Assembly: GCA_964484145.1 (NCBI GenBank)
Contig: CAZAED010000009.1
Span: 1 to 36,857, forward strand
Reading direction: 5' to 3'
DNA from: JAEUSF01 sp964484145
Lineage (GTDB): Bacteria; Patescibacteriota; Doudnabacteria; UBA920
Length of the DNA stretch: 36,857 bases
Shown here piece by piece: positions 28,636 through 35,973 of the stretch; position 1 is the first letter of the stretch, and each line of letters starts with the position of its first letter. A program made the translations under genes and the position numbers. The notes under the pieces are model-generated. The model had not been told where the DNA came from. It was given only the letters and a program-made list of their open reading frames with translations, and did not search any database.

Positions 28636-28670
28636 ATAAAAATCTCCTTAGTTTTAAGGAGATTTTTATT
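28635..28670 (-). terminator. Terminator of rnpB
   Basis: A 16-bp perfect stem (28635-28650 with 28655-28670) with a 4-nt loop starts right at the mature 3' end of the RNase P RNA; A- and T-runs flank it. Confidence 0.93.
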
Positions 28671-29012
28671 GCTTCAAGCAAACCCGTAAGCCGAATTCTG
28701 TTTTAAAATAATCATCTATCTGCCTCGTCAATTACTTGACGGGTCGAGCAGCCTACCAAACTTGGCCTTGCACTCAGGTAAGAATTTAGCCGTTTCACTC
28801 CGATGTTGCCATCGGCACATCCTAAAGTTACCTCTAGGATATCAAAACCTTTCGGTGTTGATCGTTTCTGTTCGCATCTCGTGGATCACTCCATACGGGC
28901 GTTACCCGTTACCCTTTTGATAACTCTATAGAGGGTATCAATAAGTGTTCGGACTTTCCTCCCCTTAACGTTCAAAGAACATTAAAGAGCGATTATTCAG
29001 TTTGCTTGAAGC
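28671..29012 (-). ncRNA. rnpB: RNase P RNA (bacterial class A)
   Basis: RNase P RNA is the catalytic RNA that makes tRNA 5' ends. On the minus strand the universally conserved blocks appear in order: GAGGAAAGTCCGAACAC (P4/CR-I region), GGTAACGCCC (P8 side), CCGATGGC, GAGTGAAACGG, GTAGGCTGCTCGA, and the 3' end ACAGAATTCGGCTTA. The P1 helix is closed by the perfect complements GCTTCAAGCAAAC at one end and GTTTGCTTGAAGC at the other. The length of about 342 nt is normal. A promoter 7 bp upstream and a terminator at the exact 3' end show that it is its own transcription unit. Confidence 0.96.
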
Positions 29013-29018
29013 AAGAGA

Positions 29019-29047
29019 ATATTATCATATTTATTTAGTTTTGTCAA
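29019..29047 (-). promoter_or_regulatory. rnpB: Promoter of rnpB
   Basis: TTGACA (minus 29047-29042), a 17-nt spacer and TAATAT (29024-29019) put the start near 29012, which is the expected 5' end of the RNA. Confidence 0.8.
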
Positions 29048-29049
29048 TG

Positions 29050-29087
29050 TAGTATCCGTGTAATCTGTGCTATCCGCGCATCTGTGA
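29050..29087. repeat. ATCTGTG-word repeat, right side of rnpB
   Basis: The words ATCCGTG, AATCTGTG, ATCCGCG and ATCTGTG follow one another with short spacers between the SIMPL gene stop and the rnpB promoter. They are in inverted orientation to those at 28548-28590. Confidence 0.55.
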
Positions 29088-29088
29088 A

Positions 29089-29859
29089 TTATTTGACTTC
29101 GAAAACCACGCTCATTTGAGCTGTTATGTCCTGACTACCTGGTTCAATGTTTGGGGAAACAGATTTAGCTACATCGTAATTAGCACTTCCGCCCAAACCT
29201 TCCGCGAACATAGGCATTGGATAACCGCCATATCCGCTTTCGGAAACACTAACAACTTTTCCAAGAGTTATGCCCGCGGTTTTTGCGAGCTCTTGCGCTT
29301 TAGCTTTAGCTTTTTCTATGGCTTTTTGCCTTGCTTCCTGTCTTAAGTTGTCCGGATCTTCAAAACTTAAGGCTACACCCTGAACTTCGTTAGCGCCATT
29401 ATTTGTTGCTCCGTCAATTATTTTACCAAGTTTTGCATTAGATTTGTCCACACCCTTTACCTTTATGCTAATAGTCTGGCGTGCTTCATAACCGTTTATT
29501 TCGTTTTTACCGTTTGTATAGTCGTACCTCGGGTAAACATTAAACTGCGAAGTAGAAATATCGTCGTTGGTTATGCCCTCGGCTTTTATAAAGTCTATAA
29601 TTTTGTTGACTTTTTTACTATTTTGGTCAGTTACATCGGCCGCATTTGTACCTTGGGATACTACTCCTAAAGTAACCGTGGCTAAGTCGGGCGTTGCCGA
29701 AACTTTTCCTTCGGCTGAAACTGTCATTGTGTTCTTTGGGTTTTTGTTACTATAAGTGTCGCTAATTTCTTTGCTTTTGCCCACAACAGACAAAGCAATA
29801 AAAAGTATTAACAAGCCGCCAAGGCCTGTAACTAACCATTTGGGTAATATTTCGTTCAT
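29089..29859 (-). CDS. SIMPL-domain (DUF541) envelope protein
   Basis: This 256-residue protein has one N-terminal hydrophobic helix (about residues 8-26) and then the SIMPL domain: MTVSAEGKVSATPDLATVTLGV, a YEARQTISIKVKG strand, and the long helix RQEARQKAIEKAKAKAQELAKTAGITLGKV. SIMPL/DUF541 proteins (for example BP26 of Brucella) form ring-like oligomers in or outside the membrane; their activity is unclear. It stands alone with a TATAAT (minus 29890-29885) upstream and rnpB after it. Confidence 0.88.
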   Translation of the reverse strand: MNEILPKWLVTGLGGLLILFIALSVVGKSKEISDTYSNKNPKNTMTVSAEGKVSATPDLATVTLGVVSQGTNAADVTDQNSKKVNKIIDFIKAEGITNDDISTSQFNVYPRYDYTNGKNEINGYEARQTISIKVKGVDKSNAKLGKIIDGATNNGANEVQGVALSFEDPDNLRQEARQKAIEKAKAKAQELAKTAGITLGKVVSVSESGYGGYPMPMFAEGLGGSANYDVAKSVSPNIEPGSQDITAQMSVVFEVK

Positions 29860-29976
29860 AACATATGTTATTAATTATATATTAATTATACGTTATGATT
29901 GAAAAAAAGTAACGGTGGATAAAAAAAATAGATACAGGATATTAGGATATTGTATATAAAGATATGCCCAAACAAA

Positions 29977-29999
29977 AAACCCCGAAGATTTCGGGGTTT
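29977..29999 (-). terminator. Terminator of the subtilase gene
   Basis: AAACCCCGAA (29977-29986) and TTCGGGGTTT (29990-29999) form a 10-bp stem with a 3-nt loop; on the minus strand TTTTTTG follows. The proposed TAA stop of the subtilase overlaps its edge. Confidence 0.85.
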
Positions 30000-31048
30000 A
30001 TCTAATTAAAATTTTTGGTTGGTTTAATATGGGTTTTGAGTATGTTTGTATTGAGGCACCTAAAATTTTGGGTTTTAGTGCCACTTGATTTTCCAAAGTT
30101 TTCTTAACATTTATTGCCAAATTTTTACCGCTAGCNNNNNNNNNNGCTAGCACTATTGCGAATTCGTTTTATAACATCGCCGGCAGATATACCAGGCTTT
30201 TGCAATATAACTTGAGCAGCAAGAGCGGAAACTTCTGCTGTAGAAAAAGAGTTACCTTCCACATAACCATAATATTTATCTCCGCTAAAATCCGGGTTAA
30301 AAGTTGTGTATACATTTGTGCCTTTGGCCGAAACATCTATACAGCCGTCATAATTTGCCCAGGTCGGCCTTTTGCCTTTGTCGTCTATGGTTCCAACGCC
30401 CAATACCATATTTTGTCCGTTGTCATTACAAATTGGAGACATAGGCTCTTTAGCTAAACTATGCCCTACAGTAGCGCTGCCCGAAGAGGCCACAATTACC
30501 ACGTTGTGGTTAAAGGCATATTTTATGGCTTCGTCGTAAGCGGTTTTGTAGCCAGAAGTGTCACCCAAAGACAAATTTATAACATTGGCTCCGTTGTCTA
30601 CCGCATAGTAAATAGCATTTACAATAGCATGCTCGCTGCAACCTAAAGTTTCTGAGCAAACTATTAGCGGCATTATTTTTGCGCTTCCGGCAATTAGCCC
30701 CGCAAGCTTAGTACCGTGTCCGCCTTGCGGAATTAAATTATTGTTAAAATCTAAAAAGTTCCAACCTTCTTTGTCGTCAATAAAACCATTGCCGTCATCG
30801 TCTAAATTATTCCCTGGGGTTTCTTTTACATTAACCCACATAGAATTTTTAAGTTCAGGGTGGTTGGAATAAATCCCTTGGTCAACAACAGCTACAACAA
30901 CTGTGCGATTTTCTATAGCAGCACTTTGCGCATAGGCTAAACTAGGGTGCAAAGATATAAAAAGCAAACTCGAAATAAGCCTTGTTGCCAAGGAAATTTT
31001 GAGAGAAACCTTAAATTTACTAAATAATTGGTTATATAACATAACCAA
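29998..31048 (-). CDS. Secreted subtilisin-like serine protease (S8), interrupted by a scaffold gap
   Basis: A signal peptide is visible (about residues 19-42, ending LAYAQSA). The catalytic triad is Asp56 (VVDQGI), His111 (GGHGTKLAG) and Ser267 (GNSFSTAEVSA); DDDGNGFIDDKEGWNF is typical of S8 enzymes. The oxyanion-hole Asn, usually in AAGN, is Ser191 (ASSGS), so activity may be reduced. Ten N (30136-30145) interrupt the gene, with GCTAGC on both sides. If the two ends simply overlap there, the frame continues NSASGKNLAINVKKTLENQ and ends at TAA 29998, giving about 345 residues. That join is inferred. Confidence 0.82.
30136..30145. other. Assembly gap (10 N)
   Basis: Ten undetermined bases lie in the subtilase gene. 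The identical hexamer GCTAGC touches both edges, suggesting that the contig ends overlap and the true gap length is about zero (minus 6). Confidence 0.95.
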
Positions 31049-31093
31049 AAATTATAGCACATTTTGACTTTTTTGTCAATACTAAGTCAATTT

Positions 31094-31121
31094 AAAACCC
31101 CGCATATTATTGCGGGGTTTT
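31094..31121 (-). terminator. Terminator of the ribosomal protein operon
   Basis: AAAACCCCGCA (31094-31104) and TGCGGGGTTTT (31111-31121) form an 11-bp stem with a 6-nt loop just after the rpsI stop; on the minus strand it ends TTTTAAATT. Confidence 0.88.
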
Positions 31122-31136
31122 GAGTATTTCGATAAA

Positions 31137-31703
31137 TTAACGCTTACTCCACTGTGGGCTTCTGCGAGCTCTTTTTAAGCCCGGTTTCTTTCTTTCTTTT
31201 CTTCTATCGTCACGGGTAAGGAGGCCGTTCTTTTTTAAAACTTTTCTGACTTCTTCAGAAATAGTGCCTAAGGCTATAGCTATACCATGCCTGACTGCTT
31301 CGGCTTGGGCATTAGGACCGCCGCCGGAAACATGGGCTGTAAAGTGGTAGTCTTTCCCAAGACCGGTTAAGTCAAACGGGCGGTTAATGCTCTGCATGTA
31401 AAATTCATAATTAAAATACTTTGTAACAGGCATTTTGTTTACAACAGATTCGCTTTTGCCCGAAAACAAACGCACATTGGCAATAGCTGTTTTTCTGCGG
31501 CCGGTAGCAAAAATATAGCGTCCTTTTTCCCCTGCTGGAGTTTTGTGAGCAGCTTCTTTATGGACAGGAGCATGAGAAACAACAGCCGACTCATGATGAG
31601 CAACTGTTTCTTCTTTTTCAGAAGTTTTCTTAACTGCCGCAGCTCTTGGTTTTCTTGGTGCCTTTGCTGCCGGTGGTTTAGTTGTAGTGTCTTTGTTAAC
31701 CAT
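31137..31703 (-). CDS. rpsI: Small ribosomal subunit protein uS9 with a long N-terminal extension
   Basis: Residues from about 62 to 188 are a normal S9: YIFATGRRKTAIANVRLF, GGGPNAQAEAVRHGIA, and the C-terminal tail KKPGLKRARRSPQWSKR that reaches the P-site tRNA (the usual end is KRR..QFSKR). The first 60 residues are an added Lys/Ala/Pro/His-rich tail (KPPAAKAPRKPRAAAVKK) of low complexity, absent from E. coli S9. It follows rplM, as in most bacteria, and is the last gene of the cluster. ACAGATTTT tandem words lie upstream of its ATG. Confidence 0.96.
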   Translation of the reverse strand: MVNKDTTTKPPAAKAPRKPRAAAVKKTSEKEETVAHHESAVVSHAPVHKEAAHKTPAGEKGRYIFATGRRKTAIANVRLFSGKSESVVNKMPVTKYFNYEFYMQSINRPFDLTGLGKDYHFTAHVSGGGPNAQAEAVRHGIAIALGTISEEVRKVLKKNGLLTRDDRRKERKKPGLKRARRSPQWSKR

Positions 31704-31774
31704 ATATATACGGAATTACAGATTTTACAGATTTTACAGATCTGTATGATCCGTTTTATCTTTACTTCTGTACG

Positions 31775-32200
31775 TTAAATTTTCTTATCTATTTTAAAAC
31801 TGTGCTCTGTCCCCTTTATTAACTTTAGTCTGGAAATAAGCTTATTTCGGAACCTTATTTCGTCTAACATTCTTTTTACCGCAAGCTGCAGAACTTTGCC
31901 GCTGTCGCGCTGAATCATTGTTCCCAAAGTTCTAGACTTAATACCGCCCAAATAACCGGAGTGTCTGAAATATTCTTTTTGTAAAAGTTTTCTACCGGTA
32001 ATTTTTAACTTGTCAACGTTTAAAGCAACAACATAGTCGCCCATATCCATATGCGGAGTAAAGTTGCGTTTGTGCTTGCCCCTTAAAACATTAGCTATTT
32101 GAGTGGCAATGCGGCCCAAAGAATTCTTAGAAGCGTCAATTTCTATGTATTGACGTTTAATTTCAGAAACTTTAGGTAATGTTATGCTTTGAGATTTCAT
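31775..32200 (-). CDS. rplM: Large ribosomal subunit protein uL13
   Basis: The 141-residue protein has the L13 core: YIEIDASKNSLGRIATQIANVLRGKHKRNFTPHMDMGDYVVALN, KLLQKEYFRHSGYLGGIKSRTLG and VKRMLDEI. Length and order are normal, and rpsI follows. It starts 18 bp after the rplQ stop, so it is fused transcriptionally to the alpha operon instead of forming a separate rplM-rpsI unit. Confidence 0.97.
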   Translation of the reverse strand: MKSQSITLPKVSEIKRQYIEIDASKNSLGRIATQIANVLRGKHKRNFTPHMDMGDYVVALNVDKLKITGRKLLQKEYFRHSGYLGGIKSRTLGTMIQRDSGKVLQLAVKRMLDEIRFRNKLISRLKLIKGTEHSFKIDKKI

Positions 32201-32218
32201 ATAATAGTCGGTGATTTA

Positions 32219-32563
32219 TTATTCAACTAACTCCAATAATACTCTTGCGTTACCGGATTTTGCTGTGCTTAATTTTACCATTCTTACATATCCGCCATTT
32301 CTTTCTTTAAATTTAGGACCAATAACTTCCATAGCTTTTTTTGCGGCCATAGGAGAAAGTTTGGCTACAAGCTGTCTGCGCGCATGGAGAGTACCTGCTT
32401 TAGCGGTAGTAATAGCTTTTTCTGCATAAGATTTTACAGCTCGTCCATTTTGGAGAGAGGTCTGAATTTTTTCGTATAAAAACAAAGAGCTACCTAGAGT
32501 TCTAAGAAGTTTTGCCCTGTGTGCCGGGCCTTTGCCAAATTTTTTCTTAACTAAATGTCTCAT
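32219..32563 (-). CDS. rplQ: Large ribosomal subunit protein bL17
   Basis: The 114-residue protein shows the L17 signatures: MRHLVKKKFGKGPAHRAKLLRTLGSSLFLYEKIQT, AKAGTLHARRQLVAKL and GNGGYVRMVKL-like NGGYVRMVKLS. Its length is normal. It follows rpoA, as in the classical alpha operon. An 80-nt repeat module shared with hpf, rpsD and rpmJ lies directly upstream of the ATG, and there is no Shine-Dalgarno. Confidence 0.97.
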   Translation of the reverse strand: MRHLVKKKFGKGPAHRAKLLRTLGSSLFLYEKIQTSLQNGRAVKSYAEKAITTAKAGTLHARRQLVAKLSPMAAKKAMEVIGPKFKERNGGYVRMVKLSTAKSGNARVLLELVE

Positions 32564-32572
32564 AGAGTGATT

Positions 32573-32655
32573 TAAATGATTGACATGAGTGACAAGATTG
32601 TCAGGATTATTAAATCTTGTTCAATCTTTTAATTCTTTTAAATCTTGTCATTCGA
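32573..32655 (-). repeat. Shared 5' repeat module, rplQ copy
   Basis: It has the same layout as the hpf copy: TGAACAAGATTTAA-type words, a variable centre with GACAATCTTGTCA, then TGTCAATCATTTAAAT before the ATG. Positions 32615-32648 are identical to 19473-19506. Confidence 0.8.
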
Positions 32656-32656
32656 A

Positions 32657-33601
32657 CTATCTTTTTAAAAATTCCAAAATCTCTTTAATACTCTTGTCAC
32701 CTAAGCCGGAAAGGTTATTAATATCTTCTGTGCTTAAAGCTTCAAGTCCTGCCATAGTAGTAATTCCGTTTTTTACCAATGCATTTTTTGAACGGTTAGA
32801 CAAAGCTGAAGCTGAAATTTCATTTTCTTCGGAAGACTCGAGTGCTTCAGAATCAGTTTCCGCTATAACAGGCACATCTTGACTTTCGCTTACAGCTTCT
32901 GGATTAACCTGCGCGCCTTCTCCAGTAAACATCATGGTAAAGTGGTCTACTAAAATATGAGCGGTTATGTCTATAGCTTCACTGCCGGTAATAGAACCGT
33001 CTGTTTCTAAAATAACTTCCAAGCGGTCATAGTTAGTCATTTGACCGACACGTACGTGACTAATGTCAAAATAAACAGAACGGACAGGGCTAAACATAGC
33101 ATCTATAGACATAACACCAAGCTCTTGTTTTTGGTGTTCCCTAGCTTCAACCGGTTTATAGCCTCTACCTTGCTGCACAGTTAATTCCATTTCAAAGTCA
33201 GAAGCTTTACTGTCTAAAGTTGCTATGTGGAGACTTGGATTTATAACTTCTACCTGGTCTGTTACTTTTATATCTGCTGCTGTAACAACTTTTTCACCCT
33301 TTTCTTTAATATGAATTTTTACAGGCTCGGCTGAAAAACTTTTTAGCCTTAACTGTTTTAAATTTAAAATTATTTGAATAATATCTTCCTTAACATTCGG
33401 AATTGTGGAAAACTCATGGTCAACATACTTGATTTTTACCGCTGTAACAGCAGCGCCTGGCATCGAAGAAAGCAGCACTCGCCTTAAGGCGTTGCCAATG
33501 GTTGTTCCATAGCCCGGATAAAGGGGCTCAAGGACAAAGCGAAATTTGTTATTTCCCAAATCTTCCACTTTTGGGCGATTTGGTAACGGAATTGCGTCCA
33601 T
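32657..33601 (-). CDS. rpoA: RNA polymerase alpha subunit
   Basis: Alpha dimerises to assemble RNA polymerase and contacts upstream promoter DNA. The N-terminal domain shows FVLEPLYPGYGTTIGNALRRVLLSSMPGAAVTAVKI, and GRGYKPVEA follows. A Glu/Ser-rich linker (about residues 235-260) leads to the C-terminal HhH domain, SNRSKNALVKNGITTMAGLEALSTEDINNLSGLGDKSIKEI. I choose ATG 33601 over an upstream TTG (33631) because GGAGG lies 8 nt before it, one of the few good Shine-Dalgarno sites here. That gives 314 residues, the usual length. Confidence 0.97.
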   Translation of the reverse strand: MDAIPLPNRPKVEDLGNNKFRFVLEPLYPGYGTTIGNALRRVLLSSMPGAAVTAVKIKYVDHEFSTIPNVKEDIIQIILNLKQLRLKSFSAEPVKIHIKEKGEKVVTAADIKVTDQVEVINPSLHIATLDSKASDFEMELTVQQGRGYKPVEAREHQKQELGVMSIDAMFSPVRSVYFDISHVRVGQMTNYDRLEVILETDGSITGSEAIDITAHILVDHFTMMFTGEGAQVNPEAVSESQDVPVIAETDSEALESSEENEISASALSNRSKNALVKNGITTMAGLEALSTEDINNLSGLGDKSIKEILEFLKR

Positions 33602-33710
33602 AGAATTAACCTCCAAATTAACTGATGACAATACCCGCTTAACGCGAGTCCGTTTTTTACACGGAAATTGTATAAATTTTTGTTCTCAGTTGTTAGTTAT
33701 GAGTTTAGAA

Positions 33711-34316
33711 CTACCTACTATAATGTTCAACAATAAGCTGAGTATTTATTACGTTATCTACCATTTCAGGAGTTGGGTCAGTTAAAACTTTTCCAGCCAT
33801 TTTATTTACATCGAGTGAAACCCATTCTTGCGGCTTATGGGCTTTTAACTTTTCCTTCTGTTTTTCCATATATGCGCTCTTTTGTTTGTTCTCACGAACC
33901 GAAACAGTGTCACCAACTTTTAAGTGAAAGGAAGGGATGTCAGTCTTTTTACCGTTAACCGCAAAAAAACCGTGGCTAACCAACTGTCTTGCCTGCGCTC
34001 TAGTTTCTGCAAAACCTAACCTATAAACTGTGTTGTCGAGCCTGGTTTCTAAAAGCTTAATTAAATTATCACCTGTAACGCCGGTTTTTCTTAAGGCCTT
34101 CTCGTATAATGCGGCGAATTGCTTTTCCATTAAACCATATGCCATTTTAGCTTTTTGCTTTTCTTTCAGTTGTGTACCGTATTCCGAAAGACGGCTACGG
34201 CTCTGACCGTGCACACCTGGCACACCCGGTCTTCGCTGTAACACTTTAGCTTGTTTGGCGGTAAAGGCTTGGCCTAAACGCCTGGCTCTTTTAGCTTTTG
34301 GTCCTGTATGTCTCAT
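33711..34316 (-). CDS. rpsD: Small ribosomal subunit protein uS4
   Basis: The 201-residue S4 has RRPGVPGVHGQSRSRLSEYGTQLKEKQKAKMAYGLMEKQF, the S4 RNA-binding domain (LETRLDNTVYRLGFAETRAQARQLVSHGFFAVNGKKTDIPS) and a normal C-terminus. It lacks the zinc-binding cysteines of some S4 types. In other bacteria S4 represses the alpha operon; here it lies between rpsK and rpoA as usual. A repeat module lies upstream of its ATG. Confidence 0.97.
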   Translation of the reverse strand: MRHTGPKAKRARRLGQAFTAKQAKVLQRRPGVPGVHGQSRSRLSEYGTQLKEKQKAKMAYGLMEKQFAALYEKALRKTGVTGDNLIKLLETRLDNTVYRLGFAETRAQARQLVSHGFFAVNGKKTDIPSFHLKVGDTVSVRENKQKSAYMEKQKEKLKAHKPQEWVSLDVNKMAGKVLTDPTPEMVDNVINTQLIVEHYSR

Positions 34317-34321
34317 AAATT

Positions 34322-34416
34322 AAATTTAAATGATTGACATGAATTAAATGATTGACATAAATTTTGTGTAAATGCAATATTGCTCAATCATTTAAATCTT
34401 TTAAATCTTGTTCAAT
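34322..34416 (-). repeat. Shared 5' repeat module, rpsD copy
   Basis: TTGAACAAGATTTAAAAGA and GATTGAGCAAT words, a variable centre, then two tandem copies of CATGTCAATCATTTAA-type words precede the rpsD ATG. The rpsK stop lies at its other edge. Confidence 0.75.
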
Positions 34417-34418
34417 GT

Positions 34419-34877
34419 TTATACGCGCCTTGGTTTCTTTGGTCTTACTCCGCCATGTGGGATAGGCGTTGTATCTTTAATAGCAATAATATTCATACCG
34501 CTTCCCTGAAGCGCTCTTACTGCCGACTCACGTCCGGCACCAATGCCTTTTATAAAAACATCAGCTTCAGAAAAACCTCGTTCTTTTAACCTTTGCAAAA
34601 CATCTTCCATAACTCTTTGTCCGGCGTAGGGAGTAGATTTCTTCGAACCTTTAAAGCCAATTTTACCTGCGCTACCCCAAATCAAAACATTTCCTGTCGG
34701 GTCAGTTACTGCGACAATTGTATTGTTATAAGTGGAATTAATAAAAATTTTTCCTTTGGTAACTTTACCCTTGGACTTTTTTTTCTTTGACTTAATTTTC
34801 GCAGTTGCCGAAGCTACAGCGTCCGTTACCGGGGCTGCTTCTGCTGAGTCTTCTGTTTTGATTATTTCGTCTGACAT
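34419..34877 (-). CDS. rpsK: Small ribosomal subunit protein uS11 with acidic/basic N-terminal extension
   Basis: Residues from about 38 form a standard S11: GKIFINSTYNNTIVAVTDPTGNVLIWGSAGKIGFKGSKKSTPYAGQ, then FIKGIGAGRESAVRALQGSGMNI and the end DTTPIPHGGVRPKKPRRV. The first 37 residues are an extra acidic then Lys-rich extension. The gene lies between rpsM and rpsD. A small hairpin (CATCTGCG / TGCGTAGATG-type) lies upstream of the ATG. Confidence 0.97.
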   Translation of the reverse strand: MSDEIIKTEDSAEAAPVTDAVASATAKIKSKKKKSKGKVTKGKIFINSTYNNTIVAVTDPTGNVLIWGSAGKIGFKGSKKSTPYAGQRVMEDVLQRLKERGFSEADVFIKGIGAGRESAVRALQGSGMNIIAIKDTTPIPHGGVRPKKPRRV

Positions 34878-34954
34878 GATAATTTAAGCATGTAAGCATC
34901 TACGCATTAGCGCAGATGTTTAAATGTTAATAGGTTTAAATGTTTAAATGATAC

Positions 34955-35344
34955 TTAGGTTTTTTCCGAAGCGTTCTTTCTTCCGCTACCGGCTGTTTTT
35001 CTTACATTACCGCGGCGAGTTCTGGAGTTGGTCTTGGTTCTCTGTCCTCTTACCGGCAAGCCTCTCATATGTCTTATGCCACGGTAGGCAGAAATTTCTT
35101 TTAAGCGTTTTATATTTAGAAGTACCTGCTGCCTTAATTGACCTTCCACTTTGTAACTTTTTTCAACGAATTCTCTAATTCTGTTAAGCTCCGCTTCTGT
35201 TAAATCTTTTGTTCTCTTGTTTGGGTCAACCTTAGTTTCGGCTAGAATTTTTTTTGACAAGGTCAAACCAACGCCGTAAATGTAAGGTAGCGCTGCTTCA
35301 ATTCTTTTTTCGTTTGGGATGTTTATACCGGCAATACGAGCCAT
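34955..35344 (-). CDS. rpsM: Small ribosomal subunit protein uS13
   Basis: The 129-residue protein has the S13 signatures ARIAGINIPNEKRIEAALPYIYGVGLTLSKKIL, then LKEISAYRGIRHMRGLPVRGQRTKTNSRTRRGNVRKT, with the C-terminal tail that touches tRNA. Its length is normal. It follows rpmJ in the infA-rpmJ-rpsM-rpsK-rpsD-rpoA-rplQ order. The upstream gap holds ATTAACAATT/AATTGTTAAT complementary words. Confidence 0.97.
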   Translation of the reverse strand: MARIAGINIPNEKRIEAALPYIYGVGLTLSKKILAETKVDPNKRTKDLTEAELNRIREFVEKSYKVEGQLRQQVLLNIKRLKEISAYRGIRHMRGLPVRGQRTKTNSRTRRGNVRKTAGSGRKNASEKT

Positions 35345-35423
35345 AAAATAAATGCGATTAACAATTTGCGATTAACGATTAGGTTTAGCCGTTAATTGTG
35401 AATTGTTAATAGTTAATTGTTTC
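35345..35423 (-). repeat. Inverted-repeat leader of rpsM
   Basis: Words ATTAACAATT and AATTGTTAAT are complementary, and GCGATTAAC/GTTAATTG variants recur several times in the 79-bp gap between rpmJ and rpsM. It is locus-specific and unlike the hpf-type module. Confidence 0.6.
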
Positions 35424-35537
35424 TTAACCCTGTCTTTGCTTATGCTTAGCGGTTTTACAAATAATATAAATACGGCCAAATCGTTTTACGACTTTGCAAT
35501 TTTTACAAATAGGTTTTACAGATGCGCGTACCTTCAT
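35424..35537 (-). CDS. rpmJ: Large ribosomal subunit protein bL36
   Basis: I found this 37-codon gene by translating the gap between infA and rpsM. The product begins MKVRASVKPICKNCKVVKR and ends KTAKHKQRQG, an unmistakable L36. The zinc ligands are C11, C14, C27 and H32. ATG at 35537 and TAA at 35426-35424. It is in the usual place between infA and rpsM, with a shared repeat module upstream. Confidence 0.97.
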   Translation of the reverse strand: MKVRASVKPICKNCKVVKRFGRIYIICKTAKHKQRQG

Positions 35538-35540
35538 AGA

Positions 35541-35625
35541 ATTATTTAAGTGATTGACATAATTAAATGATCTACTGCACTACATTCTTGTTCATTCATT
35601 TAAATCTTGTCATTCTTGTCATTTA
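35541..35625 (-). repeat. Shared 5' repeat module, rpmJ copy
   Basis: AATGACAAGAATGACAAGATTTAAATGAATGAACAAGA-type words (tandem AATGACAAGA), a variable centre, then ATGTCAATCACTTAAAT precede the rpmJ ATG, matching the layout of the hpf, rplQ and rpsD copies. Confidence 0.75.
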
Positions 35626-35627
35626 CC

Positions 35628-35858
35628 CTACCTCAGTCTTCTAGTAATTCTGCCCTTAGTTAAATCGTAAGGGGTCATTTCTACTAAAACCTTGTCTCCA
35701 AGCATTACTTTAATATTATTCATTCTCATTTTGCCCGATAGGTGCCCTAAAATTACCTGTCCTGCGCCAAGTTGGACGCGAAAAACAGCGTTAGGCAGAA
35801 GTTCTATTACCTTGCCCTCAAGTTCAAGGGTATTTTTATTTAAAGAGTTCGGACCCAA
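35628..35858 (-). CDS. infA: Translation initiation factor IF-1
   Basis: IF-1 is an OB-fold protein that binds the A site during initiation. The core is clear: LEGKVIELLPNAVFRVQLGAGQVILGHLSGKMRMNNIKVMLGDKVLVEMTPYDLTKGRITRR. The family start (MAKK..IEVEG) is replaced by LGPNSLNKNTLELEG. The best start is a TTG at 35858; no ATG or GTG is suitable, and an ATT two codons further upstream is another option. The length of 76 residues fits. It is the first gene of the alpha-operon-like cluster in this window. Confidence 0.95.
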   Translation of the reverse strand: MGPNSLNKNTLELEGKVIELLPNAVFRVQLGAGQVILGHLSGKMRMNNIKVMLGDKVLVEMTPYDLTKGRITRRLR

Positions 35859-35973
35859 AATCTGGTTGTTCAGAAAATTACTATATTAAAGTCCTAAGTA
35901 TTCTATCAGAAAATAGAATTTTGTCAAACATAAGAGCTAAAACAAAATTTCTTTTAAATATGCGGTATTTTGA

